64,000 nt of DNA from Anaerolineales bacterium (lineage in GTDB: Bacteria > Chloroflexota > Anaerolineae > Anaerolineales > UBA11579). The position numbers and the translations under genes are program-made. Below are positions 40,631 to 48,966 of the stretch, in pieces. The stretch is taken from assembly GCA_019637675.1 (NCBI GenBank), contig JAHBVE010000001.1, positions 744,001 to 808,000 of the forward strand, given 5' to 3'. Under the pieces are notes generated by a model. It was not told the DNA's origin. It saw nothing but the letters and a program-made list of their open reading frames with translations, and did not search any database. The number at the start of each line of letters is the position of its first letter. The stretch's first letter is position 1.

Positions 40631-42190
40631 ATGAGCAAGCGCGCATTATACCAGCCGGGCCTCTTGGCCCTGATTTTGTGCCTGTTGGCGGCCTGCAGCC
40701 CGGCCGCGGTTGCGGCCGAAACGATCCAGGTCAGCGTGATCGCCGATGGTGAAAGCCACCCGGTGAGCGTGTCGGCCGGCAGCCGGGTCAGCGCGGCGCT
40801 GCAAGCCGCCGGCGTCACGCTCGGCCCGCTGGACCGCGCCGAGCCGCAGGCTCTGGCGCAGGTGGAGGCGGGCGACGAGATCCGCGTCGTGCGGGTCGAG
40901 GAAGCCTACGAAGTCGTCGAGCAGGCGCTGCCGTTCGTCTCACGCACGCTGCAGAACGAAGCGCTGGCGGTGGGCGAGCAGCGCTTGATCCAGAATGGCG
41001 TGAATGGCCTCGAGGAGGTCACGTACCGCCTGCTGTACGAGGATGGCGAGTTGGTCTCGCGCACGGCGGTGCGTTCGCAAGTGGTTACTGCGCCGGTCGA
41101 AGAGATCGTCATGATCGGGGCGCAGTCTCCGTTCAGCTCGGTCAATATTCCCGGGCGGCTGGCGTTTCTGGCGGGCGGCAACGCCTGGCTGCTGGAAGAC
41201 AACACTGGCTCGCGCCGGGCGCTGGTCACCACCGGTGACCTGGACGGGCGTGTATTTGAAATTTCGCCGGATGGGGACTGGCTGCTGTTCTCGCGCAGCA
41301 GTGAGGCGGAAGGCCAGATCAACACCCTGTGGGTGGTGAGCCTGAACGACCTGCGCGTGATCGAGCTGGGCGTGGCCAACGTGGTGCATTATGCGGGCTG
41401 GGCGCCGGGCGGGAGCGCGACCCAGATCGCTTTCTCTACAGTGGAGCCGAGCCTCAACCCGCCCGGCTGGGCGGCCAACAATGACCTGCAGTTCATCAAC
41501 TTTACGCCCGGCGGGGATGTGACCGAGCCGCGCCTGGGCCTGCCGCCCCGGCCGACCGATGGCCTGTACAGCTGGTGGGGCTCGGCCTACGCCTGGAGCG
41601 CGGATGGCGAGACGCTGGCCTTCACCCGGCCGGACGCCGTGGGCCGGGCCGATATTGACACGGACCGCCTGCAGACCCTGCTGGCGCTGACGCCGTACCA
41701 GACCAACAGCGATTGGACCTGGATGCCAACGCTGGCCTGGGGCGATGACGGTTGGCTATATACAGTGGAACATGCCGAGCAGAGCGGCGTCGAGACGCAG
41801 CAGCGCTCGCAGCTGTTCGACCTGGTGGCGCTCTCGCCGCAGGGCGAGCTGCGCCGCCTGGCGCAGAGCGTGGGCATGTTCGCCAACCCGGCGCCGGAAC
41901 TCGGCGGCGGGCAGGTGGCCTATTTGCAAGCCTTCACGCCCACCCAGAGCGACATCAGTAGCTATGAGCTGAGGGTGCTGACGCCTGGGAGCGGCGCCAG
42001 CATGGCGCTGTTCCCGCCGCAGGGTGCGGCGGGGCTGCAGCCGCAGCGGCTGGCCTGGTCACCGAGCGCGGAGGCGGGGGCGATGATCGCGTTCGTGTAC
42101 CAGGGCAACTTATGGGTGGTGAACGTGCTCACGGGCGAGGCGCGCCAGCTGACGGGCGACGGCCTGGTGAGCGCGCTGGACTGGGAGTAA
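40631..42190 (+). CDS. Lipoprotein with DUF348/G5-like domains and a beta-propeller
   Basis: 519 residues from the ATG at 40631. The signal peptide ends in LLALILCLLAAC with the lipidated C22. Next is a ubiquitin-like DUF348 domain (IQVSVIADGESHPVSVSAGS and LGPLDRAEPQALAQVEAGDE), then a G5-like domain (VEEAYEVVEQALPFVSRTLQ, NGVNGLEEVTYRLLYEDGEL), as in resuscitation-promoting-factor-like proteins. From about 150 on, repeated segments such as VFEISPDGDWLLFSRSSEAE and YAWSADGETLAFTRP look like TolB/WD40-type propeller blades. A role in the envelope or cell-wall binding is likely. Not in an operon. Confidence 0.8.
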   Translation: MSKRALYQPGLLALILCLLAACSPAAVAAETIQVSVIADGESHPVSVSAGSRVSAALQAAGVTLGPLDRAEPQALAQVEAGDEIRVVRVEEAYEVVEQALPFVSRTLQNEALAVGEQRLIQNGVNGLEEVTYRLLYEDGELVSRTAVRSQVVTAPVEEIVMIGAQSPFSSVNIPGRLAFLAGGNAWLLEDNTGSRRALVTTGDLDGRVFEISPDGDWLLFSRSSEAEGQINTLWVVSLNDLRVIELGVANVVHYAGWAPGGSATQIAFSTVEPSLNPPGWAANNDLQFINFTPGGDVTEPRLGLPPRPTDGLYSWWGSAYAWSADGETLAFTRPDAVGRADIDTDRLQTLLALTPYQTNSDWTWMPTLAWGDDGWLYTVEHAEQSGVETQQRSQLFDLVALSPQGELRRLAQSVGMFANPAPELGGGQVAYLQAFTPTQSDISSYELRVLTPGSGASMALFPPQGAAGLQPQRLAWSPSAEAGAMIAFVYQGNLWVVNVLTGEARQLTGDGLVSALDWE

Positions 42191-42198
42191 GGGTCTAC

Positions 42199-42477
42199 CA
42201 TCCACAGATGAACACGGATGCTTTAACTGCTGATAAATGCAGATACTGAACTGCTTAACCACAAAGACACAAAGGACACAAAGAAAGCAGCTTGTAACAT
42301 CTTTAAACTTTGTGCTCTTTGTGCCTTTGTGGTGAGATTTGTTAGGCAGAGTGTCCACAGATGAACACGGATAAACACAGATGTGAGGCTTGCCTTTCCC
42401 TATCTTTGTTCATCTGCGTCTATCTGCGGCAGATTTACCCGAATCCGTATCCCCATCTGTGTTCATCTGTGGATGAT
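42199..42477. repeat. CACAAAG / ACAGATGAACAC composite repeat
   Basis: ACCACAAAGACACAAAGGAC faces CTTTGTGCTCTTTGTGCC with TTTGTGGT as a large imperfect hairpin. It is flanked by CCACAGATGAACACGGAT near 42200 and 42355 and by ATCTGTGTTCATCTGTGG near 42452-42470 in inverse orientation. A second such region is at 53262-53572. There is no gene in the 346 bases before the epimerase. Confidence 0.75.
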
Positions 42478-42536
42478 TTCGCAGCGTGTTAAAATGGGGC
42501 GTTGTTAGCAACACTCCAAGACCAAAGAGAGCATAC

Positions 42537-43496
42537 ATGCGAATACTGGTAACTGGCGCTGCGGGCTTTTTGGGCTCGCATTTGTGTGACCGCCTGCTGG
42601 CCGAGGGCCACGAGGTGGTGGGGATGGACAATTTCGTCACCGGCAAGCCGGAGAATTTGGCCCACCTCGGTACGAATGAGCGCTTTTTGTTCATCAAACA
42701 CGACGTGTCGAATTACATCTCCGTGCCGGGCAAGCTGGATGCGGTCATGCACTTCGCCTCGCCGGCCAGCCCCAACCCCAACTCGCCCATCGGCTATCCC
42801 AACTTGCCGATCCAGACCATGAAGGCCGGCGCGCTGGGCACCCACAACACCCTTGGCGTGGCGCTGGCCAACAACGCGCGCTTCATGCTGGCCTCGACCA
42901 GCGAGATCTACGGTGACCCGCTGGAGCATCCCCAGAAGGAAAGCTACTGGGGGCATGTGGACCCCATCGGTGAGCGCTCGGTGTACGACGAAGCCAAGCG
43001 CTTCGCCGAAGCGCTGACGATGGCGTACCACCGTTTCCATAAGGTCAATACCTGCATCGTGCGCATCTTCAATACCTATGGGCCGCGTATGCATGTGGAT
43101 GATGGCCGCGCCGTGGCCAACTTCATTCAGCAGGCTCTGCGTGGCGAGCAACTGACCATCTATGGCGATGGGCAGCAGACACGCAGCTTCTGCTATGTGG
43201 ATGACCTGATCGATGGCATCTACCGCCTGCTGGTGTCTGATATCCACGAGCCGGTGAATATTGGCAACCCGGACGAGATCACAATCGAGCAGTTCGCCAA
43301 AGAGATCGATGCCCTGGTGGGCAAAGAGGCCGGGCTGGTGTATGAGAAGAAGCAGTTCCTGCCGGGTGACCCGCTGCGCCGCCAGCCTGACATCACGCGG
43401 GCGCGTGAATGGCTGCAATGGGGCCCTACGATCTCGTTGCGGGATGGGTTGAGCAAGACCATCCAGTATTTTCGGCAAGAATTAGGACAGGTATGA
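42537..43496 (+). CDS. NAD-dependent epimerase/dehydratase, UDP-glucuronate decarboxylase type
   Basis: 319 residues of the extended SDR family. The NAD site is [16 protein letters not shown] (residues 5-20), the catalytic S/T and YxxxK lie in [15 protein letters not shown] and [11 protein letters not shown], and [20 protein letters not shown] and [20 protein letters not shown] are typical of UXS enzymes converting UDP-glucuronate to UDP-xylose. dTDP-glucose dehydratases are the main alternative. The ATG at 42537 begins the Rossmann fold directly. It overlaps the gtrA-like gene by four bases, which suggests a surface-sugar function for both. Confidence 0.88.
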   Translation: MRILVTGAAGFLGSHLCDRLLAEGHEVVGMDNFVTGKPENLAHLGTNERFLFIKHDVSNYISVPGKLDAVMHFASPASPNPNSPIGYPNLPIQTMKAGALGTHNTLGVALANNARFMLASTSEIYGDPLEHPQKESYWGHVDPIGERSVYDEAKRFAEALTMAYHRFHKVNTCIVRIFNTYGPRMHVDDGRAVANFIQQALRGEQLTIYGDGQQTRSFCYVDDLIDGIYRLLVSDIHEPVNIGNPDEITIEQFAKEIDALVGKEAGLVYEKKQFLPGDPLRRQPDITRAREWLQWGPTISLRDGLSKTIQYFRQELGQV

Positions 43497-43957
43497 AAGT
43501 GCGCAGCAAGCGGCGTGAGCTGAAGCGCTTTGCGCGCTTCTCCACTGTGGGCGCAATTGGCGCCCTGGTGGATTTTGGCGTATTCAACGTCTTGCTGAAC
43601 GTGCTGCATGTGCTGCCGCTGCTCAGCCAGGCGGCTTCGTTCCTGGCGGCGGTGACCAGCAACTTCATCCTCAACCGCAAATGGACCTATCGGGACTCGC
43701 GCTCCAAGCCGTGGTCCCAGCAGCTGGCGCAGTATGGACTGGTGAACCTGGCCGGCCTGCTGATCCGCACACCGATCTTCAATGGCCTGGCGGCTTGGTT
43801 TGACCGCCTGGCGGGCACGCGCCCGATGCCTTTTGGGCTCAGCACCTATTCTGTGACTCACAACCTGGCCCTGGCCGGCGCGATCGGTATCGTGCTGTTC
43901 TGGAACTTCTTCGTCAACCGCTTCTGGACCTATGGAGATGTAGAGCTGGGCAAGTGA
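43493..43957 (+). CDS. GtrA-family membrane protein
   Basis: 154 residues with four membrane helices ([60 protein letters not shown] and [20 protein letters not shown]). [11 protein letters not shown] and [13 protein letters not shown] are the classical GtrA signatures. GtrA proteins are thought to flip or present lipid-linked sugars for surface polysaccharide modification. The start codon overlaps the epimerase stop (ATGA). A cytoplasmic basic stretch ([12 protein letters not shown]) begins the protein. Confidence 0.9.
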   Translation: MKVRSKRRELKRFARFSTVGAIGALVDFGVFNVLLNVLHVLPLLSQAASFLAAVTSNFILNRKWTYRDSRSKPWSQQLAQYGLVNLAGLLIRTPIFNGLAAWFDRLAGTRPMPFGLSTYSVTHNLALAGAIGIVLFWNFFVNRFWTYGDVELGK

Positions 43958-43975
43958 GCTAGCTTAGTAGCATAT

Positions 43976-44010
43976 ACAAAAGAGCACGGCATCGCCGTGC
44001 TCTTTTTTTT
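43976..44010. terminator. Bidirectional terminator
   Basis: AAAAGAGCACGGC and GCCGTGCTCTTTT form a 13-bp stem with a short ATC loop between converging genes. Nearly the same hairpin occurs at 45751-45783. Confidence 0.9.
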
Positions 44011-44893
44011 ACGCCTTTGCGCCTACGGCTTGCTTGGCGCGGCGGCCAACGGCTAGCGCAGTTTGCAAATCCTCAAGCGTTAGCATAGCCGCGCGCTCAT
44101 CCCGAGCGACGATAAGGGAAGCGGCATACAGCACCGCGTTGAGGATATCCCCACCGGCAAGGCCTTCGCTCTCGTCGGCCAGTTGACGCCAATCGTCCAC
44201 CGTCAGTTGGTGGGGCAGGCGGCTCGGAATATGGCGTTGCCACAGGATGAGCCGGGCGGTCTTGTCTGGCAGCGGCATAGCTACGTGGCTGAGGATGCGG
44301 CGCGTGAAGGCCGGGTCGTAGTTGGAGGCCAGGTTGGTGGCGAAGACCACCACGCCGGCGAAACGGTCCAGCTCCAGCAGCATCACGGAACGGCTGACAT
44401 TCACGGCATGGTCTGTGCTTTGCGACACGTTGGTGAGGCGTTTGCCCAGGATGGAGTCAGCTTCGTCAAAGAACAGCAGCGCTCCGGTTTGGCTTGCTTT
44501 CGCAAAGGCGGCCTTGATGTTCTTGGGCGTCTCGCCGACATACTTGGACTCCACCTCGGCGTAGTTGACGCGGATGAGGCCGAGGCCGAGTTCACCGGCG
44601 ATGGCTTCGGCAGCCAGGCTCTTGCCGGTGCCGGGCGGGCCGTAGAAGTTGATGGCCGTGCGCCCGCCATGCGGGTCAATCTCCGCCAGGCCGAATTCCT
44701 CATAGAGGAGGCGGTGGTGGCGTATCTTGGCCACCATAGCGCTGATTTGGCTCAGCGTGTGTTCGTCTGTGATGAGATCAGCCAGCCGGCGCATAGGAGT
44801 CTCGACCTCAAACATGGCCAGGCGGCGGGCGGCGTCTCCGGCTTCGGCGGCCAGTTTGCTGTTGGCCTGTGTGGCTGGCGTAGCGCTGCTCAT
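44009..44893 (-). CDS. AAA+ ATPase
   Basis: 294 residues from the ATG at 44893, which overlaps the MerR-type gene stop (ATGA). Walker A is FYGPPGTGKSLAAEA, Walker B LLFFDEADSILGKR, sensor 1 VVFATNLASNYDPAF, and the arginine finger region FTRRILSHVAMPLP. Size and form match the single-domain FtsH/spastin-like AAA group that acts as an unfoldase or remodeller. No protease domain is attached. Coupled expression with a TipA-like regulator suggests that it is induced by whatever ligand the regulator binds. Confidence 0.87.
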   Translation of the reverse strand: MSSATPATQANSKLAAEAGDAARRLAMFEVETPMRRLADLITDEHTLSQISAMVAKIRHHRLLYEEFGLAEIDPHGGRTAINFYGPPGTGKSLAAEAIAGELGLGLIRVNYAEVESKYVGETPKNIKAAFAKASQTGALLFFDEADSILGKRLTNVSQSTDHAVNVSRSVMLLELDRFAGVVVFATNLASNYDPAFTRRILSHVAMPLPDKTARLILWQRHIPSRLPHQLTVDDWRQLADESEGLAGGDILNAVLYAASLIVARDERAAMLTLEDLQTALAVGRRAKQAVGAKA

Positions 44894-45681
44894 TCTTTCA
44901 GAATCCCTAGTTCTTGTTGCAGCCACTCGGTCTCCAACGTGTCCACGTAGTGGTTGATGGCTTGCTGCAGGAAGGCGGGCAGTCCGGGATGGATGGCGGT
45001 GAAGGTGGCGTTGAAATCCGGGTGCTCGTTGTACATATCACCCAGGCCGCGTAGCATGTCGAAGGTGGGCTCGTAGAAATTGCGCAGGTGCTGGTGCCAC
45101 TGCGCCAGGTTGGCCTGTACCTGGCTGCTGGCGGGTTCTGTATCTATGTGGTTTGCAATCTCCTGATAGATGCGGCCACCCTCGGCCATGATTTCGGCTT
45201 GCTTCTCTCTGCTGTAGCTGTTCCATAGCTTGATGGTTTCGCGGGCGCCGTCGCCCCAGTTTTCAATCGCCTGTGCCTCGTAGGCTTGTTGCTTCTCTTC
45301 GCTGAAGCCCTCAAACAGCTTTTTCTCGCTCATCACTACTTCTCCTATCAAGTGCATGATTGTGGCGTCTACGGTGCGGATTAGGCGCTGGGTGTGCAGC
45401 TGGCGCTCCTGCAGGCGCAGGCGGTGTACCTGCAGCGCGCTCAGCAGGTCAAAGCCGGGCTGCTGCAAGACAGCCTTGATTTTGTCGAGTTCAAAGCCCA
45501 GCTCGCGGAAGAACAGGATTTGCTGCAGGCGCAGCACATCATCTTCGTCGTAGTGACGGTATCCGTTGGAGCCAACTTTGGCCGGTTTCAGCAGACCAAT
45601 CTGGTCGTAGTGGCGCAGAGTGCGCGGCGTTACTCCGGCCAGGTCTGCAAGCTGTTTGACGGTGTAGGTTTTGCTGTCCAC
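44890..45681 (-). CDS. MerR-family regulator with TipAS ligand-binding domain
   Basis: 263 residues if started at the GTG at 45681; the ATG at 45693 lies inside the -10 box. N-terminal MerR helix-turn-helix and wing: YTVKQLADLAGVTPRTLRHY, DQIGLLKPAKVGSNGYRHYD, then a dimer helix to about 115. The C-terminal half (KKLFEGFSEEKQQAYEAQAI, HLRNFYEPTFDMLRGLGDMY, NEHPDFNATFTAIHPGLPAF) is the TipAS domain that traps thiopeptides and other compounds in TipA and related regulators. It probably activates its own promoter and the downstream AAA+ gene. Confidence 0.9.
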   Translation of the reverse strand: MDSKTYTVKQLADLAGVTPRTLRHYDQIGLLKPAKVGSNGYRHYDEDDVLRLQQILFFRELGFELDKIKAVLQQPGFDLLSALQVHRLRLQERQLHTQRLIRTVDATIMHLIGEVVMSEKKLFEGFSEEKQQAYEAQAIENWGDGARETIKLWNSYSREKQAEIMAEGGRIYQEIANHIDTEPASSQVQANLAQWHQHLRNFYEPTFDMLRGLGDMYNEHPDFNATFTAIHPGLPAFLQQAINHYVDTLETEWLQQELGILKE

Positions 45682-45688
45682 GTGGAGA

Positions 45689-45719
45689 AGCATACGCTAT
45701 GACGTAACGTTAATGTCAA
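45689..45719 (-). promoter_or_regulatory. MerR-type promoter with 19-bp spacer
   Basis: Minus strand: TTGACA (45719-45714), 19-base spacer, TATGCT (45694-45689). The over-long spacer is the hallmark of promoters twisted into activity by MerR proteins. TGAC-N11-GTCA (45718-45700) is a dyad placed over the spacer. The predicted +1 (45682) is one base before the GTG start. Confidence 0.8.
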
Positions 45720-45750
45720 GGGGTGGAGAGGTTCACTCGCAGCAGCAAAC

Positions 45751-45784
45751 AAAAGAGCACGGCCTCGCCGTGCTCTTTTTTTTG
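45751..45784. terminator. Bidirectional terminator
   Basis: AAAAGAGCACGGC and GCCGTGCTCTTTT pair around a short CTC loop, flanked by A- and T-runs. It lies past the stop of the winged-helix regulator gene on the minus strand. Confidence 0.85.
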
Positions 45785-45794
45785 TCTGTGCCGG

Positions 45795-46106
45795 TCAGTC
45801 TTTGGGTAGTTTGGCGGCCGCCCGGGCAACCTCATCTGGGGTCAGGCGGATGTCAAAGTCTTCAAGCTGATAGACTCGCATTGCCTTGCCATCGGCGGAA
45901 ACTTCCAAGCCGCTTGAGACCAGGCCGGCTTCCTCCAGCTTCTTGAGGTGCATGATCAGCAGGGGGCGGCTGATCTCCAGGTCACGGGCCAGTTGGCTGA
46001 CATAGTTGCTGCTGCTACGCAGCGCCGCCAGGATGCGCATGCGGTGTGGGTTATCTAAGGCGGCCATGACCAGCGGCAGGCTGTGGGTGGGCTTTGGGCT
46101 GCTCAT
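45795..46106 (-). CDS. ArsR-like winged-helix regulator
   Basis: 103 residues. ALDNPHRMRILAALRSSSNY begins the domain; YVSQLARDLEISRPLLIMHL is the recognition helix-turn-helix, then KKLEEAGLVSSGLEV and the wing GKAMRVYQLEDFDIRL. No metal-binding cysteines typical of ArsR/SmtB sensors are present, so the signal is unclear. It follows the small membrane-protein gene by 32 bases on the same strand and probably shares its promoter, which carries a dyad over the -10 box. Confidence 0.8.
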   Translation of the reverse strand: MSSPKPTHSLPLVMAALDNPHRMRILAALRSSSNYVSQLARDLEISRPLLIMHLKKLEEAGLVSSGLEVSADGKAMRVYQLEDFDIRLTPDEVARAAAKLPKD

Positions 46107-46138
46107 GATCAGATCAGCTGCTGCGGCTGTGCTGGGTG

Positions 46139-46342
46139 CTACTCAACCTCACGCAGCAGCTTCTCGATGGCGGCCACTTTGCTGCGCAGCTCCTGTACGC
46201 CTTCGTTGATCTCGGTCAGCGTTGCCTGAACTTCGGCTGAATTCTCGCGGGACTTTCCTTTGATCACCATCGAAATGAAAATGAAGGTGATCGCTACAAC
46301 GGCAACGATCATGATGAACAGGTATGGGGTCATTTCGAACAT
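46139..46342 (-). CDS. Small membrane protein with C-terminal coiled coil
   Basis: 67 residues: a single helix (PYLFIMIVAVVAITFIFISM, about 6-25), a basic KGKSRE boundary, and a cytoplasmic heptad-rich helix (EVQATLTEINEGVQELRSKV to EKLLREVE). The general plan resembles PspB-like or regulatory small membrane proteins. Its pairing with a winged-helix regulator suggests that it could sense the membrane and modulate it, which is only inference. GGAGAG precedes the ATG. Confidence 0.75.
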   Translation of the reverse strand: MFEMTPYLFIMIVAVVAITFIFISMVIKGKSRENSAEVQATLTEINEGVQELRSKVAAIEKLLREVE

Positions 46343-46365
46343 TTTGTCTCTCCAATTTGGTTATG

Positions 46366-46404
46366 TGTAATAAATATATTACATGTGTATTGTTTATTTG
46401 TCAA
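46366..46404 (-). promoter_or_regulatory. Promoter with dyad over the -10 box
   Basis: Minus strand: TTGACA (46404-46399), 17-base spacer, TAATAT (46381-46376). The dyad TGTAAT-N6-ATTACA (46366-46383) covers the -10 box. The downstream operon encodes a winged-helix regulator that could bind here. Confidence 0.7.
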
Positions 46405-46413
46405 GTATGGAAT

Positions 46414-46450
46414 AAAAAGAGCCGCCCCAACGGGCGGCTCTTTTTTTTGA
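46414..46450. terminator. Bidirectional terminator
   Basis: AAAAAGAGCCGCCC and GGGCGGCTCTTTTT form a stem around a CAAC loop. It ends the PAS-UbiA transcript on the minus strand. Confidence 0.85.
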
Positions 46451-46464
46451 GTTGGGTAGGAGGA

Positions 46465-47766
46465 CTACAGCCCCAGCAAACGAGCCAGCGAGTCGCTCCA
46501 GAAAATGCCAGCCGCCATCAGCAAGCCGGCGATGGCGTGCAGCTGGATGGTGGTGACGTTGGCGCGCACCAGGCTGCGCTCGCGGTATTCGCGCAGGATC
46601 ACGCGGCTGGCCTGGATGGCCAGCGGGGCGGCGGCCAGGATCAGCAAGGCGCCGATGGGGAACAGGCCGCTGACCAGGGTCCAGTACAGCGCCAGGCCGA
46701 AGGCGGCCAGCATGAGCAGCACGTAGCCGTAGCGAGCGCGCTCCTTGCCCAGCACCACGACCAGGTTCTCTTTGCCGGTGGCCTTGTCGGCTTCTTCATC
46801 AGGGAACTGGTTGATCCACAGGATGGCGATGGTCAGCAGGCCGATGGGCACACCGGCCAGGAAGTCGGCCAGGGTGGCGCGGCCGGTGAGGGCGTAGACC
46901 GTGCCGGCCACGGCCAGCGGGCCGAAGCTCAAGCCCACGGCCAGCTCGCCCAAGCCCTTGCGGGCGGCCAGGCGCAGCGGGGGCGCGGTGTAAAAGTAGG
47001 CGAAGAAGGCGCCCAGCAGGCCGAAGGCCAGCAGACCCCAGCCGCTTTGCAGCGCCAGCACCAGGCCCATGCCGCCGGAGAGCAGCAGAGCGATGCTGGC
47101 AACCGCCAGCAGGGTCTTCTCGTTGACCAGGCCGAGCTCGATCGAGCGGCTGCCGCCGGAGTAGGGCAGGAAGTAATCATTGTTGGCGGGGTCGGTGCCA
47201 CTGGTCCAATCAAAGTAATCGTTGAAGGTGTTGGCGGACACATGCAGCAGGATGCCGGCGAACAGCGCCAGCAGGAACTTGCCGGTGGGGAAGGGCGAGA
47301 CGATGTTGTTGGCGGCCACCCAGGCGCCGCCGATGAGGATCGGCACGATGACGGCGGTGAGGAACGGCGCGCGGGTGATGACCAGCCAAGTGAAGATCTT
47401 GGTCATCAGGCTGATCTTGGGCATGGCCTGCTTGACCGGCAGATCGATCTCCTCGGTCACGCCGCAGAAGCCGTTCTGCACGCCATCTTTGTAGGTGGGG
47501 GTGATGCGAATGTCGGCGGCGAACAGCTCACCGTTCTTGCGCACGAACACCGTGCGGCCGACGTACTCGCCTTTTACGGAGGCGGTCTTGAGCCAGGTGG
47601 GTACGTGCTCCAGCACGACCTGGCCGGGCGAGAACAGCGAGACGCGCTTCTTGCCGATGATCTCTTCCTTGGAGTAGCCGAACATCACTTCGGAGCCATC
47701 GCCGAAGGTTTCGATGCGGCCTTCCAGGTCACACGTGATTACTGATTTTGCGAGGGTTTTTGCCAT
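46465..47766 (-). CDS. PAS domain fused to a UbiA-family prenyltransferase (MenA-like)
   Basis: 433 residues. Residues 1-110 are a PAS domain (VITCDLEGRIETFGDGSEVM, FGYSKEEIIGKKRVSLFSPG, VRKNGELFAADIRITPTYKD). Residues about 125-433 are a UbiA membrane prenyltransferase with eight or nine helices. The first Asp motif is NTFNDYFDWTSGTD (N179, D183, D186), the second NQFPDEEADKATGKENL (about 320-336). The form is that of 1,4-dihydroxy-2-naphthoate polyprenyltransferases, which make menaquinone. A soluble sensor domain on such an enzyme is unusual. TAGGAGA gives a good ribosome site. It stands alone; no other men genes are here. Confidence 0.88.
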   Translation of the reverse strand: MAKTLAKSVITCDLEGRIETFGDGSEVMFGYSKEEIIGKKRVSLFSPGQVVLEHVPTWLKTASVKGEYVGRTVFVRKNGELFAADIRITPTYKDGVQNGFCGVTEEIDLPVKQAMPKISLMTKIFTWLVITRAPFLTAVIVPILIGGAWVAANNIVSPFPTGKFLLALFAGILLHVSANTFNDYFDWTSGTDPANNDYFLPYSGGSRSIELGLVNEKTLLAVASIALLLSGGMGLVLALQSGWGLLAFGLLGAFFAYFYTAPPLRLAARKGLGELAVGLSFGPLAVAGTVYALTGRATLADFLAGVPIGLLTIAILWINQFPDEEADKATGKENLVVVLGKERARYGYVLLMLAAFGLALYWTLVSGLFPIGALLILAAAPLAIQASRVILREYRERSLVRANVTTIQLHAIAGLLMAAGIFWSDSLARLLGL

Positions 47767-47924
47767 AACAGTCTCCTAGCCATTTGGGGAAAGAATCTGC
47801 TTTGTGCGTTTCATCACAATTATAGGGCGTTTCGTTATCTTGTCAACGCCGATCGGGGGCAGACATTACGCCAAAAAGAGAAACCAAATCGCGGCGCTGG
47901 CGTATAACATGGTGCAAGAGAAAC

Positions 47925-48533
47925 GTGAGGAATTCATTGCAGCCTGATGAGCAGAAATGGCTGCGCCTGGCCCAGCAGGGCGATGCGCAGGCTTTTTCAC
48001 AACTGGTGGAGCTGTACGCGACCCCAGTCCACAACTTGTGCTACCGCATGCTGGGCAACACCCAGGATGCGGAGGATGCCGCGCAGGAAGCGTTCCTGCG
48101 GGCGTTCCGAGCCATCGGCCGCTATGACCCCAAGCGCAAGTTTGCCAGTTGGCTGCTGAGCATCGCCGCCAACTACTGCATTGACCAGTACCGGCGGGCA
48201 CGCTTCAACACTGTCTCGCTGGATGAGTCGCCCGAGGCCAGCCTGGGCGACAAGAGCGCCGGGCCAGCGGCGCGGCTGGTGCAGCGCGAAACGCAGGATG
48301 AGCTGCAGGCGCTGCTGACCCGCCTGGACCCGCGCGACCGGGCGGCCATCATCCTGTACTACTGGCATGAACTCTCGTATGAGGAGATCGCTGCGCAGCT
48401 TTCCCTCAGTGAGAGTGCGCTGAAAAGCCGCTTGCACCGCGCCCGGCGCAGCCTGGCCGAGGCCTGGGAACGGAGCCAGCAGCAACCCGCAGCAAGGAGC
48501 AAGAAACATGAGCAAGCCACCGTACGAAACTGA
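47925..48533 (+). CDS. ECF-type sigma factor (module 1)
   Basis: 202 residues from a GTG. Region 2 is AFSQLVELYATPVHNLCYRM with NTQDAEDAAQEAFLRAFRAI and FASWLLSIAANYCIDQYRR (about 25-90). Region 4 is LLTRLDPRDRAAIILYYWHE and LSYEEIAAQLSLSESALKSR (about 130-175). There is no region 3 or 1, as usual for ECF sigma factors. A TATAAC lies at 47903-47908. The next gene overlaps its 3' end by 26 bases and encodes a membrane protein likely to be the anti-sigma factor. Confidence 0.92.
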   Translation: MRNSLQPDEQKWLRLAQQGDAQAFSQLVELYATPVHNLCYRMLGNTQDAEDAAQEAFLRAFRAIGRYDPKRKFASWLLSIAANYCIDQYRRARFNTVSLDESPEASLGDKSAGPAARLVQRETQDELQALLTRLDPRDRAAIILYYWHELSYEEIAAQLSLSESALKSRLHRARRSLAEAWERSQQQPAARSKKHEQATVRN

Positions 48534-48966
48534 GACTTTGCCACCCAGCTGGGCCGCGCTCGAAGAGCGCCTGCGCTCGGCCGAGATGGTGGCGCCGCGG
48601 GCGGGCTTCGCCCGCCGCTGGCAGGCGCGCTGGCGTGCCGCCGGCGCCGAAGCGCCGCAGGTTTCACGCGCGCAGGCCGCCTGGCTGCTGGCAGCCTCCG
48701 GCCTGTTGACGCTTGCTCTGTTCGTTTTGCTGCTGGCGCTGCTGCCGCCGTTGGGCGAGCTGCAGCCTGACCACTTGCTGGCGGATGTGGTGCGCAGCCT
48801 CAGCACGCTGGCGGTGGCCAGCCGCGTGCTGGTGAACACGTTGAACAGCTTGCTGGCGCAGATCCCCAGCGCCGTATGGATCGTGATGAATACCAGCGCA
48901 CTGGCAGCCCTGGTGCTGACCGTGCTGTTGCTGGACCGAAAGAATGTACGTAAGGAGACAAAATGA
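48508..48966 (+). CDS. Putative membrane anti-sigma factor (module 1)
   Basis: 152 residues. A cytoplasmic N-terminal region of about 55 residues (LPPSWAALEERLRSAEMVAP) could bind the sigma factor. Two hydrophobic helices follow, AAWLLAASGLLTLALFVLLL (about 57-80) and WIVMNTSALAALVLTVLLLD near the end. There is no zinc-type HxxxCxxC motif. Identification rests on position: it overlaps the sigma gene upstream and, by four bases, the bactofilin-like gene downstream. Confidence 0.65.
   Translation: MSKPPYETETLPPSWAALEERLRSAEMVAPRAGFARRWQARWRAAGAEAPQVSRAQAAWLLAASGLLTLALFVLLLALLPPLGELQPDHLLADVVRSLSTLAVASRVLVNTLNSLLAQIPSAVWIVMNTSALAALVLTVLLLDRKNVRKETK

Noticed and set aside
46324-47745. 473-codon plus-strand frame opposite PAS-UbiA
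   Set aside because: Rich in Gln, Gly and His from reversed membrane-helix codons; no start signal, and it runs through a terminator.
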